Assembly (NCBI GenBank): GCA_024644505.1
Contig: JAHEHQ010000012.1
Span: 1-16,630, forward strand
From: Gammaproteobacteria bacterium
Lineage (GTDB): Bacteria; Pseudomonadota; Gammaproteobacteria; Chromatiales; Chromatiaceae
Direction: 5' to 3'
DNA: 16,630 nucleotides
Shown: in pieces, positions 1 through 5,765 of the stretch
Position numbering within the stretch: the first letter of the stretch is position 1
How the letters are laid out: each line of letters starts with the position of its first letter
Program-made: the position numbers and the translations under genes
Notes under the pieces: model-generated
The model's input: only the letters and a program-made list of their open reading frames with translations
What the model was told of the DNA's origin: nothing
The model's database searches: none

Positions 1-77
1 GGATGAATGTTCATGCAGGCGTCGGAAAAGAGCAGTTTGGTGCCGCGCCGGAGACTGAGATGATCGAATCTGAGCAT
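1..77 (-). CDS. ABC-F family ATPase, 5' fragment (YheS/Uup-like)
   Basis: Only the first 25 codons are in the window; the gene runs off the left edge. The reading starts ATG CTC AGA TTC and gives MLRFDHLSLRRGTKLLFSDA, followed by CMNIHP. This is the typical opening of an ABC-F protein of the YheS type, where an 'L-RRG-LL---A---I-PGQKVGL' segment leads into the first Walker A loop (the Walker A itself is outside the window). ABC-F proteins are soluble tandem ATPases that act on ribosomes and have no membrane domain. An in-frame stop (TAG) lies four codons upstream, so this ATG is the only standard start. No Shine-Dalgarno sequence precedes it. The family assignment rests on a short N-terminus and is therefore moderate. 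Confidence 0.68.
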   Translation of the reverse strand, partial: MLRFDHLSLRRGTKLLFSDACMNIH

Positions 78-83
78 CAGGCA

Positions 84-92
84 ATTCTATCA
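84..92 (-). promoter_or_regulatory. Candidate extended -10 element of the ABC-F gene
   Basis: Read on the minus strand this is TGATAGAAT, which matches the extended -10 form TGN-TATAAT with one change. It ends 6 bases before the ATG, so transcription would be expected to start at or next to the start codon. With no Shine-Dalgarno sequence present, that would give a leaderless or near-leaderless message. I see no convincing -35 box, and the element could be chance. Confidence 0.3.
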
Positions 93-147
93 GTTATGGC
101 CGGTCAGAATGCCGGGAGCCGGCGCTCAGTTACCAGTTACTGGAAAC

Positions 148-235
148 GTAGCCTGCGTTGAGCGCAGCGAAACGCGGGTTAAAAATCTCAATTGCCCGAA
201 GATCCCCGTGTTTCGCTACGCTCAACACAGGCTAC
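148..235. repeat. REPIN/BIME-like inverted repeat, copy 1
   Basis: Two 31-base arms face each other: 148-178 on the plus strand and 205-235 on the minus strand, with a 26-base spacer. They match at 28 of 31 positions. Each arm starts with the tetranucleotide GTAG and then forms its own imperfect hairpin (CCTGCGTT pairing with AACGCGGG around GAGCGCAGCGA). A GTAG head plus a palindrome is the known layout of REP sequences, and two inverted REPs form a REPIN or BIME, which is normally mobilised by a RAYT transposase encoded elsewhere in the genome. The element sits between the divergent ABC-F and arn genes. The remainder of the spacer (78-147 and 236-316) shows only a weak possible arn promoter, TGGTTT at 251 and TAACAT at 274. 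A second copy lies at 13113-13197. Confidence 0.8.
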
Positions 236-316
236 AATCTCTTCGCCCTCTGGTTTTATCCCACCCCAATGGCTAACATACCCCGTTTGTCAGAACTCTC
301 CCCGAGACCTACCTAA

Positions 317-688
317 ATGACCCTACTGAGCTTTATCCTGATCATGATCGGCGTGTTGTTGAATGCCGCCGCCCAGCTGGCGCTCAAGGCCAGCGTGAAG
401 GGTACCGGGGAGATCGGTCTGGATCTTGCGGGTTCGGGGTCGGTGGCTCTGAGGCTGATGTCGGAACCCTGGCTCTGGGTGGGGCTTTGCTGCTACGCCA
501 TCAGCGTGGTCATCTGGATTCTCGCCCTGTCCCGGGTGGACGTGAGCATCGCCTACCCCATGCTCTCCATCGGTTACGTAGTCAATGCCTTCGCCGCCTG
601 GGCGCTGTTCGGTGAGGCGCTGACCCTGGCACGCCTGGGCGGGATCGGCATCATTATCCTGGGTGTCTTTATTCTGGCGAGGAGTTGA
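317..688 (+). CDS. Small four-helix SMR/EamA-type membrane protein, ArnE/ArnF-like flippase subunit
   Basis: The product has 123 residues and four predicted hydrophobic helices (about 3-24, 49-70, 76-97 and 101-121), the size and layout of small multidrug resistance-type proteins. The segment VDVSIAYPMLSIGYV resembles ArnE (VPVGIAYPMLSL in E. coli). ArnE and ArnF form the inner-membrane flippase that moves undecaprenyl-phosphate-Ara4N to the periplasmic face. Only one such gene is present here, so a homodimer is a reasonable inference, though a partner could be encoded elsewhere. It is the first gene of the arn operon, and its stop codon TGA (686-688) abuts the start of arnB. The start is ATG 317, with a weak GAGA about 9 bases upstream. 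Function is inferred mainly from context; a different small-molecule exporter cannot be excluded. Confidence 0.75.
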   Translation: MTLLSFILIMIGVLLNAAAQLALKASVKGTGEIGLDLAGSGSVALRLMSEPWLWVGLCCYAISVVIWILALSRVDVSIAYPMLSIGYVVNAFAAWALFGEALTLARLGGIGIIILGVFILARS

Positions 689-690
689 TG

Positions 691-1809
691 ATGCTGCCCT
701 TTACCCGGCCCTCCATCGGCGACGAGGAACAGCGGGCGGTCGCCGAGGTACTCGCCTCCGGATGGCTGGCCACAGGACCCCGGGTGGCGGCTTTCGAGCA
801 GGCGTTGACAGACTACCTGGGTGGCGGGGTGGCGGTACGGGTGTTCAATTCAGGTACCAGCGCGCTCGAGGCGGCGCTCATCGCCTCCGGTATCGGGCCG
901 GGTGATGAAGTGGTCGTTCCGGCAATGAGTTTCGCCGCCTCCGCCAATGTGGTGGTTCGGGTCGGTGCGGTCCCCATGTTCGTGGACGTGGATCCGGTCA
1001 GCCGCAATCTCTCGATAGAGACGGTGGAAAAAGCCCTCACATCCCGCACCCGGGCCATCATACCGGTTCATTTTGCCGGGCGGGGCGTGGAGATGGGACC
1101 GCTGCGGGAACTGGCCGCTGAGCGGGGGTTGTTGGTGCTTGAGGATGCTGCACAGGCCATCGGTACCCGTATCGGGGACAAACCGGTGGGGGCATCGGGC
1201 AATCCCGTCTGTTTCAGTTTCCATCCCAACAAGAACATGACGACCATCGAGGGCGGCGCCCTGGCCTGCAGCGACACCGGTATGGTACGGCGCGCCGAAC
1301 GCATCCGCTTTCACGGCATTGAAAGGGATGCCCAGGGTGCCATGGATGTCCCGGAGTGGGGCGGCAAGATGAACATGCCGGATGTGAACGCGGCCGTCGG
1401 TCTGGTTCAGTTGACGCGCCTGGACGCATTCAACCGGAGGCGCAGGGAACTGGCTCTGGGCTATATCGAAAGGCTGCCGCGGCATCCCGCCGTGACTTTG
1501 CCCGCGGATGCACCGGGCCACAGCTGGCACATGTTCTGTGTCTGCGTCGATTTCACGGCCCTTGGCACGAGCCGACCGGCATTTCAGGAACGGCTTCAAT
1601 CTCTGGGCGTGGGCTCGGGAGTACACTATCCGGCGCTGCACCTGTTCTCCCTTTACCGGAAATTCGGTTATAAGCCCGGTGATTTTCCCGCCGCAGAGCG
1701 TATTGGGGAGCAGACGTTGACACTGCCCCTGTTTCCGGACATGACCGGGGACGATCTGGATCGGGTGTGCGGTGCACTTCAACAGGTTCTGGACGGGGGT
1801 GCCTCATGA
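691..1809 (+). CDS. arnB: UDP-4-amino-4-deoxy-L-arabinose aminotransferase (DegT/DnrJ/EryC1/StrS family)
   Basis: This is a PLP-dependent sugar aminotransferase that converts UDP-4-keto-pentose to UDP-L-Ara4N with glutamate as donor. With the start at 691 the protein has 372 residues, about the family length. The N-terminus LPFTRPSIGDEE and the block SGWLATGPRVAAFEQAL are typical of ArnB. The PLP lysine lies in SFHPNKNMTTIEGG (K181), and the aspartate contacting the pyridine nitrogen is in VLEDAAQAIG (D152). The 5' end reads TTG-ATG-ATG (685, 688, 691). The ribosome site GAGGAG (679-684) is 6 bases from the ATG at 691 but only 3 from that at 688, so 691 is preferred. The gene follows the SMR gene without a gap and overlaps arnC by ATGA, consistent with translational coupling. 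Confidence 0.93.
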   Translation: MLPFTRPSIGDEEQRAVAEVLASGWLATGPRVAAFEQALTDYLGGGVAVRVFNSGTSALEAALIASGIGPGDEVVVPAMSFAASANVVVRVGAVPMFVDVDPVSRNLSIETVEKALTSRTRAIIPVHFAGRGVEMGPLRELAAERGLLVLEDAAQAIGTRIGDKPVGASGNPVCFSFHPNKNMTTIEGGALACSDTGMVRRAERIRFHGIERDAQGAMDVPEWGGKMNMPDVNAAVGLVQLTRLDAFNRRRRELALGYIERLPRHPAVTLPADAPGHSWHMFCVCVDFTALGTSRPAFQERLQSLGVGSGVHYPALHLFSLYRKFGYKPGDFPAAERIGEQTLTLPLFPDMTGDDLDRVCGALQQVLDGGAS

Positions 1810-2798
1810 CGGGGGAGACAGAGCGGTCGGAGCAGGGAGAGCCGCTGTTGTCTGTGGTGGTTCCGGTCTACAACGAAGAGGCGGTGCTGCCCGCGCTCTT
1901 TCCCCGGCTCTATGAGGCGCTGGACGGGCTGCAGCGCAGCTATGAAATCATTTTCGTGGATGACGGCAGCCGTGATCGCTCGGTGGCCCTGCTGCGCCAG
2001 CAGTATCAGCTGCGGCCCGCAGAGACATGCGTGGTCTGTCTGCGGGCAAATGCCGGGCAGCATGCCGCCATCCTTGCCGGATTCGAGCAGTCGTCTGGTC
2101 GTTACGTAATCACACTGGATGCGGACCTGCAGAACCCCCCGGAGGAGATCGGCAAGCTGCTGGCGGAGTTGGAGGCGGGTCATGACTACGTCGGGACCAT
2201 CCGGCGGGTCCGCCGGGACAGCCTCTGGCGTGACTGGGCCTCCAAGGCGATGAACCGCCTGCGCGAGCGGATTACCAGCATCCATATGACGGATCAGGGC
2301 TGTATGCTGCGCGGCTACGATCGCGAGATCATCGATGCCATCCTGGATTCGGAAGAGGCCAACACCTTCATCCCCGCGCTGGCCTATCTCTATTCGGGCA
2401 ATCCGGTGGAGGTGGTGGTGGAACACGAGGAGCGGGCGGCGGGTGAATCCAAGTACCCCCTGTTCAAACTCATCCACCTCAACTTCGATCTGATGACCGG
2501 CTTCTCCCTGATGCCGCTGCAGCTTTTCTCCCTGATCGGTCTGGGGATCTCCGTTGCATCCTTTGCGTTCGTGATATTCCTGGCGATACGCCGACTGGTG
2601 GTGGGGCCGGAGGTGGAAGGGGTATTCACCCTTTTCGCCATCGCCTTTTTCCTGATCGGCATCCTGCTGTTCGGTATTGGGCTGCTGGGTGAATACGTGG
2701 GCCGGATCTATGTCCAGTCCAGGGGGCGCCCCCGTTTTCTGGTGCGTGCCGTTTTACGAAACGGAGACCGGGAGAAGAGCGGAAACAATCCCGAATGA
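1806..2798 (+). CDS. arnC: Undecaprenyl-phosphate 4-deoxy-4-formamido-L-arabinose transferase (GT2)
   Basis: This is an inner-membrane GT-A glycosyltransferase that moves Ara4-formyl-N from UDP to undecaprenyl phosphate. The 330-residue product has a cytosolic GT2 domain (about 14-225) with VVVPVYNEE, the DDGS motif at 52-55, DADLQNPPEE at 105-114 and QGCMLRGY at 164-171. Two hydrophobic helices follow at about 236-260 and 272-294, ending in GLLGEYVGRIY, as in E. coli ArnC. The start at 1806 overlaps the arnB stop (ATGA), with GGGGG 6 bases upstream. An in-frame ATG further upstream at 1767 would add 13 residues inside arnB and is unlikely. The gene overlaps the next one by ATGA at 2795-2798. 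The ArnC call is favoured over dolichol-phosphate mannosyltransferase-like GT2s by the flanking arnB and arnA genes. Confidence 0.93.
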   Translation: MTGETERSEQGEPLLSVVVPVYNEEAVLPALFPRLYEALDGLQRSYEIIFVDDGSRDRSVALLRQQYQLRPAETCVVCLRANAGQHAAILAGFEQSSGRYVITLDADLQNPPEEIGKLLAELEAGHDYVGTIRRVRRDSLWRDWASKAMNRLRERITSIHMTDQGCMLRGYDREIIDAILDSEEANTFIPALAYLYSGNPVEVVVEHEERAAGESKYPLFKLIHLNFDLMTGFSLMPLQLFSLIGLGISVASFAFVIFLAIRRLVVGPEVEGVFTLFAIAFFLIGILLFGIGLLGEYVGRIYVQSRGRPRFLVRAVLRNGDREKSGNNPE

Positions 2799-3751
2799 CA
2801 GGGAATGTACAGCCCGTAGCCGTTGTCTTCGCCTATCACCAGATGGGCGTGCGCTGCCTCGCGGCGCTGCTCGCCCTGGGTGTGGATGTGCGGCTTGTCG
2901 TGACGCACCGGGACGACAGCGGAGAAAATGTCTGGTGGGAGAGTGTCGCGGATCTGGCGCGGCACGCCGGCATAGACGTCATCACCCCAGAGGATCCCAA
3001 TACGCGCGGTGTGATCTCCCGGGTGAGCGCCTGCGCACCGGATTTCCTGTTCTCCTTCTACTATCGGCACATGCTGGAGGAACCGTTGCTGGGTATCCCC
3101 GGCAGGGGCGCCTTCAATCTGCACGGCTCGCTGCTGCCGAAGTACCGCGGGCGCGTCCCTGTAAACTGGGCCCTGGTGCATGGCGAAACCGAAAGCGGTG
3201 TCACTTTGCACCGCATGGTGCTGAAACCTGACGCGGGGAATATCCTGGCCCGGGAAGCGGTGTCGATACTGCCGAACGACATTGCCAGGGACCTTTTCCT
3301 GAAACTGGTGTGCGCCGCAGAGCGGATGCTGCTGCGGATTCTCCCGGAACTGTTCGCGGGGGGACTGGAGGAACATCCCATGGATCTCTCCCGGGGCAGT
3401 TACTTTGGGGGGCGCCGGCCCCGAGACGGGCGCATCGACTGGTCCCGCAGCGCCTGGGAGATACACAACCTGATCCGGGCGGTGGCGCCGCCCTACCCGG
3501 GTGCCTTTACGGATATAGGCGGAACCCGGTTGTTGCTGCTGGGAAGCTACTGGCGGGAGGAGGCGGGATCAAGCGATAATATCGGGCTTTACTGGGAGTC
3601 GGGCCGCTGCTACGCAGACTGTGCCGACGGCAACAGATTCGAACTGACCCGGATGGCGTCAGGGGGAGACGCCCTCGACGAACGGGGGTTTCGCAAACTT
3701 TTCGGCAATGAACCCATCGTCCGGCCGGACATGGGTGATGAAGAGGCGTAG
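2795..3751 (+). CDS. UDP-L-Ara4N formyltransferase (stand-alone ArnA N-terminal domain)
   Basis: This enzyme uses 10-formyltetrahydrofolate to formylate UDP-L-Ara4N, the step that makes it a substrate for ArnC. The 318-residue protein aligns by eye with residues 1-305 of E. coli ArnA: VVFAYHQMG near the start, FLFSFYYRHM, then GAFNLHGSLLPKYRGR. The catalytic triad is visible as N108, H110 and D146 (in HRMVLKPDAG), a constant 6-residue offset from E. coli N102/H104/D140. FGGRRPRDGRIDW and PPYPGAF mark the C-terminal subdomain. In E. coli this domain is fused to the decarboxylase, but here it ends in TAG and the next gene begins 3 bases later in the same frame. The start overlaps arnC by ATGA. 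Confidence 0.92.
   Translation: MTGNVQPVAVVFAYHQMGVRCLAALLALGVDVRLVVTHRDDSGENVWWESVADLARHAGIDVITPEDPNTRGVISRVSACAPDFLFSFYYRHMLEEPLLGIPGRGAFNLHGSLLPKYRGRVPVNWALVHGETESGVTLHRMVLKPDAGNILAREAVSILPNDIARDLFLKLVCAAERMLLRILPELFAGGLEEHPMDLSRGSYFGGRRPRDGRIDWSRSAWEIHNLIRAVAPPYPGAFTDIGGTRLLLLGSYWREEAGSSDNIGLYWESGRCYADCADGNRFELTRMASGGDALDERGFRKLFGNEPIVRPDMGDEEA
3741..3746 (+). promoter_or_regulatory. Ribosome binding site for the separate arnA decarboxylase gene
   Basis: AAGAGG lies inside the last codons of the formyltransferase gene and 8 bases before ATG 3755. It supplies the decarboxylase gene with its own initiation signal. This argues that the two halves are translated separately and coupled, rather than being one gene broken by an error. 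Confidence 0.65.
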
Positions 3752-3754
3752 GCC

Positions 3755-4798
3755 ATGAAGATCTTGATCCTGGGAGTAAACGGCTTCATCGGCCACCACC
3801 TGTCCCGCCGCATCCTGGACACCACCGACTGGGAGGTGTATGGCATGGACATGCAGTCCGATCGGGTGCGGGAATTCGAAGAACAGGAGCGGTTCCACTT
3901 CTTCGAGGGCGACATCACTATCAATCACGAGTGGGTGGAGTATCACATCAAGAAGTGCGACCTGATACTGCCCCTGGTGGCCATCGCCACCCCGGCCACC
4001 TATGTCAGCGACCCCCTGGCGGTGTTCGAACTGGATTTCGAGGCCAATCTGCCCATCATCCGGGCCTGTGTCCGCTACGGCAAGCGGGTGCTCTTTCCCT
4101 CCACGTCCGAGGTGTACGGGATGTCCCCGGATGCCGAGTTCCATCCCTACGAATCCAACCTGGTGCTGGGCCCGCTGAACAAACCGCGCTGGATCTACTC
4201 CTGCTCCAAGCAGCTCATGGACCGGGTAATCTGCGCCTACGGTCAGCAGCAGGCCCTGAGATACACCCTGTTTCGCCCCTTCAACTGGATAGGTCCGGGT
4301 CTGGACAGCATCCACACTCCCAAGGAGGGCAGCTCCCGGGTGGTGACCCAGTTTCTGGGACATATCGCCCGGGGAGAACAGATCCGCCTGGTGGACGGCG
4401 GCAGCCAGCGCCGCAGCTTTACCGATATCAGCGACGGTATCGGCGCCCTGATGTGCATCATCGAAAACCGGGACGGCTGCGCGGACGGCAATATCTACAA
4501 TATCGGTAATCCGGGCAACGACCTCTCGGTCCGGGAGCTGGCCGAGCTGATGCTGGAGATCGCCACGGATTTCGACGAGTACCGGCCGGGTGCCCAAAAG
4601 GTTGAACTGGTGGAGATCCCATCGGATGTCTATTACGGAAAGGGCTATCAAGATATCCAGACCCGGGTGCCCTATATCGACAACACACGCGAAGAGCTGG
4701 ACTGGAAACCGCAGGTGACCGTGAGGGATGCCCTGCGCAGGATCTTCGAGGCCTATCGCCACGAGGTGGCCGAGGCCCGGGCCCTGCTGGACGACTGA
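3755..4798 (+). CDS. UDP-glucuronate decarboxylase / UDP-4-keto-pentose synthase (ArnA C-terminal domain)
   Basis: This is an NAD-dependent short-chain dehydrogenase-type enzyme that oxidises UDP-glucuronate at C4 and decarboxylates it to UDP-4-keto-pentose, the ArnB substrate. The 347-residue protein begins directly with the Rossmann motif (G7, G10, G13 in GVNGFIG). It keeps every catalytic residue of ArnA at a constant offset of 315: S118/E119 in FPSTSEVYG, Y148 and K152 in YSCSK, and R304 in IQTRVP. Other landmarks are VLPLVAIATP-like ILPLVAIATP, LFRPFNWIGP and YYGKGYQD. Stand-alone proteins of this kind include the Ralstonia UDP-4-keto-pentose/UDP-xylose synthase, so some UDP-xylose may also be released. 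The gene starts 3 bases after the formyltransferase stop and in the same frame. ATG 3755 is supported by AAGAGG 8 bases upstream. Confidence 0.92.
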   Translation: MKILILGVNGFIGHHLSRRILDTTDWEVYGMDMQSDRVREFEEQERFHFFEGDITINHEWVEYHIKKCDLILPLVAIATPATYVSDPLAVFELDFEANLPIIRACVRYGKRVLFPSTSEVYGMSPDAEFHPYESNLVLGPLNKPRWIYSCSKQLMDRVICAYGQQQALRYTLFRPFNWIGPGLDSIHTPKEGSSRVVTQFLGHIARGEQIRLVDGGSQRRSFTDISDGIGALMCIIENRDGCADGNIYNIGNPGNDLSVRELAELMLEIATDFDEYRPGAQKVELVEIPSDVYYGKGYQDIQTRVPYIDNTREELDWKPQVTVRDALRRIFEAYRHEVAEARALLDD

Positions 4799-4810
4799 AC
4801 AGAGCAACCC

Positions 4811-5728
4811 ATGCGCATCGCGCTGAAGGTCGACGTCGATACCTACCGCGGCACCCTGGAAGGCGTGCCGGCGCTGCTGCGGCTGTTCGACCGGCATCAG
4901 GTGCGAGCCACCTTTCTGTTCAGTCTGGGGCCGGACCACACGGGTCGTGCCCTGCGGCGGGTGTTGCGCCCCGGTTTTTTGAAGAAGGTGCGGCGCACCT
5001 CGGTGGCCAGCCATTACGGCCTGAAGACGCTGATGTACGGGGTTCTGCTGCCCGGTCCGCATATCGGCCGCCGGGCCGGCGCCCTGATGCGTTCGGTAGC
5101 TGACGCGGGTCACGAGGTGGGCATACACTGCTACGATCACGTACGCTGGCAGGATTTCGTGGCGCAACGGGATGCGGCCTGGACCCGGCGCGAGATGCAA
5201 CGGGCGAACGAGGCCTTTCACGCGGTATTCGGGCGCCGCGCCAGGGTGCACGGGGCCGCCGGCTGGCAGCTCAACCCCCACACCCTCTCCCTGGAAGAAG
5301 AACTGGGCTTTCGCTACGCCAGCGATGTGCGCGGAGAGAGTGCCTTCCTCCCGGTGTTTGATGGCGTTGAGTCGGGTTGTCCGCAGATCCCCACCACGCT
5401 GCCCACCCTGGATGAACTCATCGGTCGGGACGGCATCACCCGGGACAACGCCCATGAGCGCGTGCATTCCGAAAGTCTTCGTCAGCTGCCCCAGGGGCAG
5501 GTCTACACCCTCCATGCCGAACTGGAGGGGATGCAGCTGCTGCCGGTGATGGAAAAACTGCTCGGGCAATGGAAACGGGACGGCGGAGAGCTCTGCGCTC
5601 TGGAAGAGGCCTATGAGTTGCTGGTTCCTTCGGAGTTGCCCAGACACCGGATCGACTGGGGCCGGGTTGATGGCCGGTCCGGAAGATTGGCCGTGCAGGG
5701 TGCCCGGGTGGATGAGACGGCGGGCTGA
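4811..5728 (+). CDS. arnD: 4-deoxy-4-formamido-L-arabinose-phosphoundecaprenol deformylase (polysaccharide deacetylase family)
   Basis: ArnD removes the formyl group from undecaprenyl-phosphate-Ara4FN at the inner membrane, making the pathway irreversible before flipping. The 305-residue protein opens with RIALKVDVDTYRGTLEGVP, matching the ArnD start that contains the NodB-type aspartate pair (D8, D10). The metal and catalytic motif HEVGIHCYDHVRWQ supplies H101, H106, D109 and H110. GAAGWQLNPHTL, YASDVRG and QIPTTLPTLDELIGRD follow, then VYTLHAELEG near the end, all in the ArnD order. A loosely conserved tail of about 30 residues follows residue 275. The gene lies 12 bp after the decarboxylase gene and completes the soluble and lipid-linked steps. 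No arnT follows. Confidence 0.92.
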   Translation: MRIALKVDVDTYRGTLEGVPALLRLFDRHQVRATFLFSLGPDHTGRALRRVLRPGFLKKVRRTSVASHYGLKTLMYGVLLPGPHIGRRAGALMRSVADAGHEVGIHCYDHVRWQDFVAQRDAAWTRREMQRANEAFHAVFGRRARVHGAAGWQLNPHTLSLEEELGFRYASDVRGESAFLPVFDGVESGCPQIPTTLPTLDELIGRDGITRDNAHERVHSESLRQLPQGQVYTLHAELEGMQLLPVMEKLLGQWKRDGGELCALEEAYELLVPSELPRHRIDWGRVDGRSGRLAVQGARVDETAG

Positions 5729-5765
5729 GTCCTTACTCCAGGCAAACAGATCAAGTGTTCACACC

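Noticed and set aside
111..123. Short GC palindrome GCCGG-GAG-CCGGC near the left end
   Set aside because: The loop is only 3 bases and no T-run follows, so it is not a credible terminator. It is probably chance in GC-rich sequence.
133..143. Palindrome CCAGT-T-ACTGG upstream of the arn operon
   Set aside because: It is too short to separate from chance, and no second copy or promoter overlap was found. It does not resemble a PmrA box.
3659..5647. A 662-codon open frame on the minus strand across the formyltransferase end, the decarboxylase gene and arnD
   Set aside because: It is fully antisense to genes with all catalytic residues in place. Its translation is a low-order mix rich in His, Gly, Gln and Asp with no recognisable domain. 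Long antisense frames are expected in GC-rich coding DNA.
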